64,000 nt of DNA from Bernardetiaceae bacterium (lineage in GTDB: Bacteria > Bacteroidota > Bacteroidia > Cytophagales > Thermoflexibacteraceae), in assembly GCA_025056255.1 (NCBI GenBank), contig JANWVT010000011.1:1-64000 (forward strand), given 5' to 3'. A program made the translations under genes and the position numbers. Under the pieces are notes generated by a model. The model was given only the letters and a program-made list of their open reading frames with translations, made no database searches and was not told where the DNA came from. Positions 1-9,141 of this stretch are shown in pieces; position 1 is the stretch's first letter, and the number at the start of each line of letters is the position of its first letter.

Positions 1-1056
1 CTGCGAAACAAAGCCAACTTCGTGGTCTTGGAAGGTTTCCTCTCCGAACTGTTGCGACAAGACATCAAAATCCAGCAAATTTTGGAAAGCGAGTCTAACC
101 AGTTCTCCGAAGAAGACAAATTCAACCGCGTGGACATGCTCGTCCAAAATGCTGAAAAACAACTCATCATCGTAGAAATTCAAAACACCTACGAAATTGA
201 CTATTTCCACCGAATGATTTACGGCACCTCCAAAGTGCTCAGCGAGCACCTCCACTTGGGGCAGCCTTATGCAGAAGTCAAGAAAGTCATTTCGGTCAAC
301 ATCGTCTATTTCGACCTAGGACAGGGAAAAGACTACATCTATCACGGCACCACTACGTTCAGAGGCTTGCACCAGCAAGACGAGTTGCAACTTTCCGCTC
401 GCCAGAAAGAGGCTTTTTTCAAAGAGCAAGTAGCCGACTTGTTCCCAGAGTATTACCTGATAAAGGTCAATCAGTTCAACGATGTGGCAAAAGATCCTTT
501 GGACGAGTGGATTTACTTTTTGAAGAACAGCGAAGTGCGGGATGAGTTTCGCGCTAAGGGCTTGTTGGAAGCCAAAGAGGTGTTGGACGTGATGCGCTTG
601 GACAAAGAGCAGCAGTATGGCTACAACCGATATTTGGACTATTTGCACTACAAAGCAAGCGAAGCGCTGACGCTCAGGCTTGAACAGGAAGCATTGCTGC
701 GCCAAAAGATAGCAGAGGCAGAAGCAGAGGCACAGAGAAAAGTAGCAGAGGCGGAGGCAGAGGCACGCCAAAAGATAGCAGAAGCACAGAGAAAACTAGC
801 AGAGGCAGAAACAGAAGCACAGAGAAAAGTAGCAGAGGCGGAGGCAGAGGCACGCCAAAAGATAGCAGAAGCACAGAGAAAACTAGTAGAGGCAGAAACA
901 GAAGCGCAGAGAAAGGCAGCAGAGGCAGAAAAACAGATTGTCGAGATTGCCAAGAAGATGATAGCGGCGGGGGCTGCCGACGATTTCATTGCTCAGGTAA
1001 CAGGCTTGACAGCAGCACAAGTAGCGCAGCTACGCGGAGGATTACAAGCAGATTAA
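1..1056 (+). CDS. Rpn/PD-(D/E)XK nuclease family transposase-type protein, 5'-truncated by window edge
   Basis: Frame is open from base 1 (LRNKANFVVLEGFLSELL...), so the listed GTG at 22 is not the true start. Core FNRVDMLV...IIVEIQ (ExQ) motif is typical of the Rpn/PDDEXK_2 family. C-terminus is a repetitive AEAEAQRK coiled coil. Confidence 0.85.
   Translation: MRNKANFVVLEGFLSELLRQDIKIQQILESESNQFSEEDKFNRVDMLVQNAEKQLIIVEIQNTYEIDYFHRMIYGTSKVLSEHLHLGQPYAEVKKVISVNIVYFDLGQGKDYIYHGTTTFRGLHQQDELQLSARQKEAFFKEQVADLFPEYYLIKVNQFNDVAKDPLDEWIYFLKNSEVRDEFRAKGLLEAKEVLDVMRLDKEQQYGYNRYLDYLHYKASEALTLRLEQEALLRQKIAEAEAEAQRKVAEAEAEARQKIAEAQRKLAEAETEAQRKVAEAEAEARQKIAEAQRKLVEAETEAQRKAAEAEKQIVEIAKKMIAAGAADDFIAQVTGLTAAQVAQLRGGLQAD
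731..904 (+). repeat. In-frame 87-bp (29 aa) tandem repeat, two near-identical units plus a partial third, inside the Rpn-family gene
   Basis: CACAGAGAAAAGTAGCAGAGGCGGAGGCAGAGGCACGCCAAAAGATAGCAGAAGCACAGAGAAAACTAG recurs at 731 and 818. Confidence 0.9.
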
Positions 1057-1156
1057 CCTATATTAAAACGAATTTACTGCAACAAGCCCGAGCCCTTCCC
1101 AGCTATCTTCAAGTTAACGTGAATTATTTAATTATCCCAATAGCCACAATAGCTGC

Positions 1157-2437
1157 TCAGCGTTGTGACAAAGAGCTTGTTTTGGAAAACACTTGTGTAG
1201 GGGCTATCAAATACTTGTCGGATGAAACATTCAGCAAGCGTTTTGCGCGTAGATAGCGAGTGTACTCATATCGGTCAAAGTTAGGGGCTTGCGGATTCAT
1301 GCTACTGATGCGAATCATACCCGACGCGTGAATAAACTCTCCGTTGCCAATCCACATACCTACATGTACTACTTTTTCTGGGGTACTATCGGTGGCTGCT
1401 TTGCCGAAAAATAACAAATCGCCCGGTTGTAGTTTGCCAAAATCTCGCTTGCTATCTATCTCTTTACCAGCCCACACTTGTTGGGAGGCGTCGCGTGGAA
1501 TAATTAGCCCATTGAGCCAATAAACTGTTTTAGTAAACCCGCTACAATCCATACCTTTCACAGAGGTGCCGCCCCACAAATAAGGAATACCCAGCATGCT
1601 GCGTGCCGTACTTACTAAATTAGCTGGGGTAGGTTGAGTTGTTTCCATCCACTTGTCTAAACTTTGCAATTGTTGTGCAGGAACGTAGGCTTCTCTGCCA
1701 TCTGGAAAGCCAATCCAAGTGAATCCATTGCGAGGTTGTCTCATTATCACAATGCAGCCTGCCACTAAATCGGCTATGGTAGCACTTGTTGCATCGGGTT
1801 TCGCATAAGCCATCCCAAAAATAGGGGTAAAAATTGCTTTGGGCTGTGCTTGCCATCGGTCAAAGGCAGAGGCGTTCATGAGCTTGATGCTACTACCATC
1901 TACCCAACCTAGGTAGCGGTCTGGGGTTTGCACCAAATACCAGTTGCCCTTCTTTTTCCAAACTTGCAGCGGCATACCCATCAATGCTTGGGTTGCTAAC
2001 TCTGCTGGGTGTTCGGGACGGGTGCGAATATTACATACCGAAACATTGACTACTGCTTTGTGCTGGTTGCCAACAGAGGCATCGGGTAGCAATGTTGTAT
2101 GCAAACGTACAGGAACAGTTAAAGTAGCAGCTAGGCTATCTAAGGCTTGTTTGGCAGCAGACTGACCTACTTCCACACTGACTAATAGTGAATCGTTTAG
2201 CTGTACGGTTTCCATCAAAAACAATTCTGTGCGCTTGTCGGGTGCAAAGCGCATCTGAATCAGGTCTATAGCTTTTTTTACTTCTGGATAGAGGGGTGAC
2301 TCCGAAACAATTTGTGTAGTAATTACCTGAGCAGCAGTACTAATCGGCTGTTGTTGTTTATCGTGCCAACAGGCTGTAAAGAGTAGCAAGAAAAGGCAGG
2401 GGAGCAATTTCTTTTGCAGGTAGGCAGGCATAAGCAA
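1157..2437 (-). CDS. SH3-domain NlpC/P60 family peptidoglycan hydrolase, lipoprotein-like
   Basis: C-terminal GIPYLWGGTSVKGMDCSGFTKTVY...HVGMWIGNGEFIHASG matches the NlpC/P60 Cys/His motifs. Upstream SH3-like segments (VSVCNIRTRPEHPAELATQALMG). N-terminal signal/lipobox-like LFTAC. Confidence 0.9.
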   Translation of the reverse strand: MLMPAYLQKKLLPCLFLLLFTACWHDKQQQPISTAAQVITTQIVSESPLYPEVKKAIDLIQMRFAPDKRTELFLMETVQLNDSLLVSVEVGQSAAKQALDSLAATLTVPVRLHTTLLPDASVGNQHKAVVNVSVCNIRTRPEHPAELATQALMGMPLQVWKKKGNWYLVQTPDRYLGWVDGSSIKLMNASAFDRWQAQPKAIFTPIFGMAYAKPDATSATIADLVAGCIVIMRQPRNGFTWIGFPDGREAYVPAQQLQSLDKWMETTQPTPANLVSTARSMLGIPYLWGGTSVKGMDCSGFTKTVYWLNGLIIPRDASQQVWAGKEIDSKRDFGKLQPGDLLFFGKAATDSTPEKVVHVGMWIGNGEFIHASGMIRISSMNPQAPNFDRYEYTRYLRAKRLLNVSSDKYLIAPTQVFSKTSSLSQR

Positions 2438-2991
2438 TCAGAACAATAGATTGCCCTAAAAATACAAACATTTGCAAAAAATATTCGGCAGGGCACTTTG
2501 CCACTGCCGAGGAAAGTAACAGTCGGTTTGCTAAACCAATTGGTTTAGAGTTTGTTGGTTAATTGCTATAGTACAGATAAAGTAAATTAAGAGCATCTTC
2601 TTAGCCTCGCTATCAAACTTCTTCGGCAATAAACAAAAACTTGTTACGTCCGAAATAAAGCAAATTGGCAAGTTGTTTCCAAAACGTGCTGCTCAATAAG
2701 TATTTTGATAACGCCTGAGCAAAGGTAAGTTTGTTTTTATGGTCTTGCAAATTTTTTAAGTGATTTTTGTTTGAAATGCGAGGTGATTAGTTAATAAAGT
2801 TAACTAACTTTCAATATTCCAACTACCTTATACAATGTGTTAGATACTTATAGGCAACCTTGCAAACACTACATAGTACTTTGGCTTATATGCGGCAACG
2901 CGACAGGTCTTCAAATCTTGTCGGGTTTGATAGTAACTACATATTAAAGCAGCATCAAACAAATGCGGTTAGGCTGCCATATCATATTTGC

Positions 2992-4500
2992 CTACTTAAT
3001 GCCGTGCATCATTGCGTTCAAACGCTTGGCAATGATAAACAGCAGTATAGCTGCTGCTCCTGAAAGTGCCACGTTGATAAGGAAAAATTCATATAGGTTG
3101 GTAATTTCTATACCTAAGAAGAAAGTACTTTTTCCCTCTTCCGGATATAGGGCAGAAATCATCCCAGCGGCTTTGTTGGCAATAGCAGGAGCAAGGAACC
3201 AAACCGCCATTAGCAGCGAAATAAATTTCGGAGGAGAAAGTTTATTTACTAACGACAACCCAATAGGAGACAGACAAAGTTCTCCAAGTGTATGTAACAA
3301 ATACAGTCCAATCAGGTAAAACATGCTCACTTTAACGCCGGGAGCAAGATTTTTAACACCAAATAGAATTACTACGTAGCCAAGTGCTACCAGTGCAAGC
3401 CCCCAAGCCATTTTGACAGGCGAACTTGGCTCTAATTTGTGCCGGTTCAACACGCCCCAAAAAACAGCCATTGGCAATGAAAAAATCATGATATACAGAG
3501 CGTTCAAATTTTGAAATAAACTTGGTGGAACAATAATGCCAAATATTTCGCGGTCGGTTTGCTCATCTGCAAAAAAGGTTAGCGAAGCGGGTGCTTGCTC
3601 AAAGGTGGTCCAAAAGAAAATCACAAAGAAAGACACAATGAAAATAACGGCGACCTTCTCTCTATCAATTGCACTCAGCGACCGGTCGGCAAAAACAATG
3701 TAGGCAATTACCAATGCAGATATAATCAGGATTGGGAACACAATATTGTAAACAAAAGCATCGATATAGAGCACCCCCAAACTTGCCAACAACAAAGCAG
3801 GGAGCCAGAAATATACTTTATTAACCCCGGGCGAATCGTGAGGGGTAGTGCCTACGGGTTTGCCATCCCATGAATAAAGGTATTTATTTTTACCCCATTG
3901 AAAAACCAAAGTGCCTAAGGTCATGGCAATGCCCACAGCCAAAAATGCCCATTTGAAATCATCTGGATTTCCCGTATCTCCTACGGTGCTGGTAACTAAG
4001 TTACCGAGAAAAGCACCAATGTTGATACCTAAATAAAAAATAGTATAAGCTGAATCACGGCGGGAGTCGTTAGGCGCATACAGCGAACCTACCATAGAAG
4101 AAATATTGGGCTTGAAAAATCCATTGCCGACAATCATTAATCCTAAACCGGTAAAGAGCAGCGTTACACCTACGCCATCTACTTGGCGAAGCAATGCAGA
4201 GGCAAACAGAGCAAACTGTCCAAGTGCCATTAGGATGCCCCCTACTAAAATGGAACGCCGATTGCCCCAGTAGCGGTCGGCTACAAACCCCCCAACAAGC
4301 GGGGTCAAATACACAAGCCCTACGTACCCCCCATAAAGATTAGAGGCAACTACTTTGTCGAATGCAAGGGCTTTAGTTAAGTAAAGCACTAACACAGCGC
4401 GCATGCCATAGTAGCTAAAACGTTCCCACATTTCGCTGGTAAACAGCAAATACAGCGCTTTGGGGTGTTGAGTAGAGATGTTTTGTTGATTCATTTCCAT
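2992..4500 (-). CDS. POT/PTR family proton-dependent oligopeptide transporter (MFS)
   Basis: HPKALYLLFTSEMWERFSYYGMRAVLVLYL and GGFVADRYWGNRRSILVGG signature motifs; many TM segments. Confidence 0.93.
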   Translation of the reverse strand: MEMNQQNISTQHPKALYLLFTSEMWERFSYYGMRAVLVLYLTKALAFDKVVASNLYGGYVGLVYLTPLVGGFVADRYWGNRRSILVGGILMALGQFALFASALLRQVDGVGVTLLFTGLGLMIVGNGFFKPNISSMVGSLYAPNDSRRDSAYTIFYLGINIGAFLGNLVTSTVGDTGNPDDFKWAFLAVGIAMTLGTLVFQWGKNKYLYSWDGKPVGTTPHDSPGVNKVYFWLPALLLASLGVLYIDAFVYNIVFPILIISALVIAYIVFADRSLSAIDREKVAVIFIVSFFVIFFWTTFEQAPASLTFFADEQTDREIFGIIVPPSLFQNLNALYIMIFSLPMAVFWGVLNRHKLEPSSPVKMAWGLALVALGYVVILFGVKNLAPGVKVSMFYLIGLYLLHTLGELCLSPIGLSLVNKLSPPKFISLLMAVWFLAPAIANKAAGMISALYPEEGKSTFFLGIEITNLYEFFLINVALSGAAAILLFIIAKRLNAMMHGIK

Positions 4501-4650
4501 TCTTAAATTGCGTTAATAGGTTTGTTGAAAAGATTTTTTCCTGTTAAACAAATACAAAAATTCAAACTCTGCATCTCATAAATGCAACTTTTGACATTTT
4601 TTTGGCGTATCTTTAAAAGAGTGAACTTCCCCTTTCCATTTATTGCCTAT

Positions 4651-5076
4651 ATGAACAAATTAATACACTACTTTTTACCATTTTTGCTTTTGCTCATCAG
4701 CCCTGTTGTAGGGGCGCGAACAGCCACTAATTCATTTAGGCATCTAAATCTATTGGTTTATCCATTAACAAACAATTTCTCCGACAAATCGGATGATAAC
4801 TGGTTATTTGTGAACGACCAAGTTGCTATTTCAAACATCTACCCCAACCCCGCATCGGACCACGTAAGTTTGAATTGTATTTTCTATGATGCCCAAACAC
4901 AAGTAAAAGTGGTTTTTCGCAACGTATTGGGTAGTATTATTGCCGAATTTACACTTGCTCCTCATGAGCGTCAGTGGGTTTTACCAGTTGACAAATTCAT
5001 ACCCGGAGTTTATTTCTACACGCTTTGGATAAACAACAAAAGCGTGGTTACTAAAAAGCTCGTCGTAAAGCGTTAA
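4651..5076 (+). CDS. Short T9SS type A sorting-domain-containing secreted protein
   Basis: Signal peptide MNKLIHYFLPFLLLLISPVVGA, then ISNIYPNPASDHVSL...GVYFYTLWINNKSVVTKKLVVKR, a T9SS C-terminal domain. ATG at 4651 preferred over 4582. Confidence 0.8.
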   Translation: MNKLIHYFLPFLLLLISPVVGARTATNSFRHLNLLVYPLTNNFSDKSDDNWLFVNDQVAISNIYPNPASDHVSLNCIFYDAQTQVKVVFRNVLGSIIAEFTLAPHERQWVLPVDKFIPGVYFYTLWINNKSVVTKKLVVKR

Positions 5077-5137
5077 TAGCATTCATTTTTCAATCTGCTG
5101 CAAACAGGTTAAATTGCGGTTTCATTTTTCAGCCGCT

Positions 5138-7993
5138 ATGCCAGTTAACCATGTACCTTTGGAAACATTAGACCCACGCGAGTACATTATTATCAAGGGC
5201 GCTAAGGTACACAACTTACGCAATTTAAGTGTTGCTATTCCTCGTAACAAACTTGTTGTTATCACGGGGCTCTCTGGCTCGGGCAAGTCATCTCTTGCTT
5301 TCGATACACTTTTTGCCGAGGGGCAGCGAATGTATGTAGAAAGTCTGAGCTCGTATGCCCGCCAATTTTTAGGGCGAATGGAAAAGCCAGATGTAGAATA
5401 CATCAAGGGTATTTCGCCAGCTATTGCCGTAGAACAGAAAGTAAATACCTTCAATCCACGTAGCACTGTAGGCACAACTACTGAAATTTACGACTATCTC
5501 AAACTGCTCTTTGCCCGTATTGGCAAAACTTACTCGCCTATTTCGGGCAACGAAGTGCGTAAAGACACAGTCGCCGATATTGTAGATTACATTCAAGCAC
5601 TGCCCGAAGGCGAACGCTTTACTATTTTGTGCCCCTTACACCGAAAACAAGGACGCAACTTATCTGAGGAATGCAAAATACTATTGCAAAAGGGATTTAC
5701 ACGCCTCTACTCTGCTGATAACCAAATCATCTTTATTGAAGAGCTAATTAACAACTACTCTCCCAATGATGAGCAGCAGCCATGGTACATTCTTGTTGAC
5801 CGCAACGTAGTACACAAAGATGACCCAGACAATCAGTATCGGACTGCCGATTCTGTACAAACAGCTTTTTTTGAAGGAGAAGGCGTTTGCATAGTCGTTA
5901 CCGGTAAAAGCCAGTGGCAAACCTTTTCCGATAAGTTTGAAGCCGACGGCATGTTGTTTGAAGAGCCAAGTGTCAACCTTTTTAGCTTTAATAATGCTTA
6001 TGGAGCTTGTAAGAACTGTGAAGGATTTGGCACAGTAATCGGCATAGACCCCGATTTGGTCATTCCCAACAAAGATTTGTCTGTATATGAAGGTGCTATT
6101 GCTCCTTGGCGCTCCGACAAAATGAGAGAATGGTTAGAACCGCTCATTAAAAATAGCATTCGGTTCGACTTCCCTATTCATCGCCCTTATAAAGAACTCA
6201 CTCCAGCTGAGCAACAACTGCTTTGGACAGGCAACCAATACTTTAAAGGACTGAACGATTTTTTTGCCTACATAGAGTCGCAGTCGCATTTAATTAAGTA
6301 CCGAGTTATATTGGGGCGCTATCGCGGACGCACTACCTGCCCTGAGTGCCGTGGCACACGGCTACGCAAAGATGCCCTATATGTCAAAATTAATGGCTTT
6401 TCTATCGCCGACTTAGTGCTGATGCCTATCTCAGACGCCTATGCATTTTTTAAAAACATCAGCCTAACACCTCACGAAAGGCAGATAGCACAACGCATTG
6501 TAGTAGAACTGCAAAATCGACTAGAATATTTAGTCAAAGTAGGGTTAAGTTATTTAACTCTCAACCGACTTACTTCTACCCTTTCGGGAGGAGAGTATCA
6601 GCGCATCAAGTTGGCAACCTCGCTGGGCAGTTCGTTGGTGGGCAGCATGTACATTTTAGACGAGCCTAGTATTGGCTTGCACCCCCGCGATACGCACAAT
6701 TTAATAGCCGTTATGAAGATGTTGCGAGACATCGGCAATACGGTAATTGTAGTAGAACATGAGGAAGAAGTCATCCGACAAGCCGACCAAATTATCGACA
6801 TCGGTCCCGGAGCAGGTATTGAAGGAGGACAACTCATTTTTCAAGGTACGTATGAACAGCTTCAAGAAGCTCCTCACAGCCTTACCGCACGCTATTTATT
6901 AGGACTGGAAAAAATTAAAATACCCACTTCTCGGCGAGCTTGGAAAAACTTTATTCAAGTGTCGGGCGCACGCGAACATAATCTCAAAAATATAACCGTT
7001 AAATTTCCGTTGCATGCTCTCACGGTAGTAACAGGTGTTAGCGGTTCGGGAAAATCTACGCTGATACGCAAAATCTTACATCCAGCACTTAGCAAATATT
7101 TGGGCAAGCATTTGGAAGAAGAAACCGGCAATATGGATGGACTCTCCGGCGATTTGCAAATGATTACGCATGTAGAGTTTGTTGATCAAAACCCTATTGG
7201 CACATCCAGTCGTTCTAATCCAGTAACTTACATTAAAGCCTACGACAGCATCCGCCAACTATTTAGCGAACAGCCACTTGCTAAACAGCGCGGTTATAAA
7301 CCCGGTATTTTCTCTTTCAATATAAATGGCGGACGTTGTGAAATCTGCTATGGTGAAGGAGTGGTAAGCATTGCTATGCAATTTATGGCAGACATCCACC
7401 TGCCCTGCGAGGCATGTCGCGGTAAGCGATTTAAGCAGGAAGTATTAGACGTTGAATATCAAGGAAAAAACATCTCCGACGTGTTGGATATGACCGTATC
7501 GGAAGCAATGGAGTTTTTCCGCTCCCGACCTAAAATAGTTGAAAAACTGCGCCCACTATATGACGTCGGTTTGGGTTATATACGACTAGGACAAGCCTCC
7601 AGCACACTGAGCGGCGGAGAAGCCCAGCGCGTAAAATTGGCTTCCTTTCTGGGAAAAGGTAGCAATACCAACGAACATGTATTCTTTATTTTTGATGAAC
7701 CCACTACTGGACTCCACTTTCACGACATCCACAAACTTTTGCATGCTATTAACGCACTGGTAGAAGCCGGCAACACGGTGTTAATCATTGAACATAATAT
7801 GGAAGTGATTAAATCAGCTGATTGGATTATTGACTTAGGACCAGAAGGAGGTTCACAAGGGGGATATGTTGTTTTTGAAGGCACGCCAGAGGAAATGGTC
7901 AAAAATGCAAAAGGATACACCGCAGCTTTTTTAGCAGCAAAACTAAAAACTGAATCTATTCACTCTCCTAAAAATTATACAAAATCAGTTTGA
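5138..7993 (+). CDS. uvrA: Excinuclease ABC subunit UvrA
   Basis: Two ABC ATPase modules ([45 protein letters not shown]), two LSGGE signatures, CxxC zinc modules ([17 protein letters not shown]...CEACRG). Confidence 0.97.
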   Translation: MPVNHVPLETLDPREYIIIKGAKVHNLRNLSVAIPRNKLVVITGLSGSGKSSLAFDTLFAEGQRMYVESLSSYARQFLGRMEKPDVEYIKGISPAIAVEQKVNTFNPRSTVGTTTEIYDYLKLLFARIGKTYSPISGNEVRKDTVADIVDYIQALPEGERFTILCPLHRKQGRNLSEECKILLQKGFTRLYSADNQIIFIEELINNYSPNDEQQPWYILVDRNVVHKDDPDNQYRTADSVQTAFFEGEGVCIVVTGKSQWQTFSDKFEADGMLFEEPSVNLFSFNNAYGACKNCEGFGTVIGIDPDLVIPNKDLSVYEGAIAPWRSDKMREWLEPLIKNSIRFDFPIHRPYKELTPAEQQLLWTGNQYFKGLNDFFAYIESQSHLIKYRVILGRYRGRTTCPECRGTRLRKDALYVKINGFSIADLVLMPISDAYAFFKNISLTPHERQIAQRIVVELQNRLEYLVKVGLSYLTLNRLTSTLSGGEYQRIKLATSLGSSLVGSMYILDEPSIGLHPRDTHNLIAVMKMLRDIGNTVIVVEHEEEVIRQADQIIDIGPGAGIEGGQLIFQGTYEQLQEAPHSLTARYLLGLEKIKIPTSRRAWKNFIQVSGAREHNLKNITVKFPLHALTVVTGVSGSGKSTLIRKILHPALSKYLGKHLEEETGNMDGLSGDLQMITHVEFVDQNPIGTSSRSNPVTYIKAYDSIRQLFSEQPLAKQRGYKPGIFSFNINGGRCEICYGEGVVSIAMQFMADIHLPCEACRGKRFKQEVLDVEYQGKNISDVLDMTVSEAMEFFRSRPKIVEKLRPLYDVGLGYIRLGQASSTLSGGEAQRVKLASFLGKGSNTNEHVFFIFDEPTTGLHFHDIHKLLHAINALVEAGNTVLIIEHNMEVIKSADWIIDLGPEGGSQGGYVVFEGTPEEMVKNAKGYTAAFLAAKLKTESIHSPKNYTKSV

Positions 7994-8143
7994 TAATCAA
8001 CTACTTACAAGTAGAAACGGGAGAACAAATCGAAAAAGTGTGTTTTTGATTTTCTGGTAGAAATAATTTTTTGTTCCGCTGTGTCAAAACGGCAAGCCAT
8101 ACTACAAAACGCTACACCGTTGAGTGTGTAATCACAATCAATG

Positions 8144-8355
8144 GTTGTTCGTGAAGACACGAACAACGGCGCGTGCAACGGCGCGTGCAACGGCGCGTGC
8201 AACGGCAGCGTGCAGCGGCAGAAAGACACGAACAATGGCAATTCTTTTCCGCCGTTGCGCGTATCCCCACGCGCAACAAAGGGCACCCACAACAGCAAAA
8301 TGGTTGTTCGTGAGGACACGAACAACGGCGCGTGCAACGGCAGCGTGCAACGGCT
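8144..8355. repeat. Hairpin-rich intergenic repeat cluster: two GTTGTTCGTG-N4-CACGAACAAC hairpins, 12-bp CGGCGCGTGCAA tandem units, and a 9-bp-stem hairpin
   Basis: Perfect inverted repeats at 8144-8167 and 8303-8326. CGGCGCGTGCAA x3 at 8167-8202 with variants after it. GTTGCGCGT-ATCCCC-ACGCGCAAC at 8254-8277. Confidence 0.9.
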
Positions 8356-8403
8356 GTAAACCTGTAAAATCAAGGCAGCTGTTTTAGCTAACCCCTTAAC
8401 AAG

Positions 8404-9141
8404 CTACAAACGACTATTGAGAATCTCAGCAATATGCATCACCCGCACCGTGCTTTTTTGTCTTTTTAACAACCCTTCCAAGTGCATCAGGCAAGAAGTA
8501 TCTGTGCCAGTAATCACTTGTGCTCCGGCAGCTATGTGGTCTGCTATTCGGTCGAGTCCCATTTTCACCGACACGGCTTCTTCTGCAACAGCAAATGTTC
8601 CTCCGAAACCACAACATTCATCAGGGCGGCGCAAGTTCACTAATTCAATGCCCCTCACCTGCTCCAATAACTGCTTGACTTTTGAAAACGGTGCTGCTAC
8701 TAATTCAGAAGATTGCGCCAGCCTCAAACCGCGCTGACCGTGGCAACTTTGGTGTAGTCCTGTTTTAAAAGGAAAGCAAGCCCCTAAATCACTGATTTTT
8801 AGCACATCTGTTAAAAACTCGCACAATTCATACGTATGTTTGCGCACATGGCAAACTTCCTCGGTTTGCGGAAGCAGGTCGTAGTGTTTGCGTACATGGT
8901 ACACACACGAGCCTGAAGGAGCCACAATATAGTCAAAATCGGCAAAGTTTTTTATTAACAATTGCATAGCAGGCACCGCTTCCAACTCCATGCCACTATT
9001 TGCCATTGGTTGCCCACAACAAGTTTGCTCCAGTGGATAGCCTACTTGCAAGCCAAGCCGTTCTAAAATTTCTAAGGTGGCAATAGCTACTTGTGGATAG
9101 AATTGGTCAATATAGCACGGAACAAATAATCCTATTTTCAT
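8404..9141 (-). CDS. (Fe-S)-binding protein with CCG domains, LutA/YkgE-like
   Basis: MKIGLFVPCYIDQFYPQVAIATLEILERLG, EQTCCGQPMANSG and DECCGFGGTFAV cysteine-rich CCG motifs. Confidence 0.88.
   Translation of the reverse strand: MKIGLFVPCYIDQFYPQVAIATLEILERLGLQVGYPLEQTCCGQPMANSGMELEAVPAMQLLIKNFADFDYIVAPSGSCVYHVRKHYDLLPQTEEVCHVRKHTYELCEFLTDVLKISDLGACFPFKTGLHQSCHGQRGLRLAQSSELVAAPFSKVKQLLEQVRGIELVNLRRPDECCGFGGTFAVAEEAVSVKMGLDRIADHIAAGAQVITGTDTSCLMHLEGLLKRQKSTVRVMHIAEILNSRL

Noticed and set aside
316-989. Long minus-strand ORFs (151 and 113 aa) antisense to the Rpn gene
   Set aside because: They mirror the repetitive GAGGCAGAA-rich coiled-coil coding sequence; the plus-strand protein is clearly the real one.
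8144-8355. Possible CRISPR array
   Set aside because: The repeats are self-palindromic hairpins with irregular spacing and near-identical tandem units; there are no unique spacers and no cas genes.
8124-8387. Overlapping ORFs on both strands (87, 72, 70 and 122 aa) in the repeat cluster
   Set aside because: Composed of translated repeat units (ATARATARATA, NGACNGACNGAC); no ribosome-binding context or family; artefacts of the repeat.
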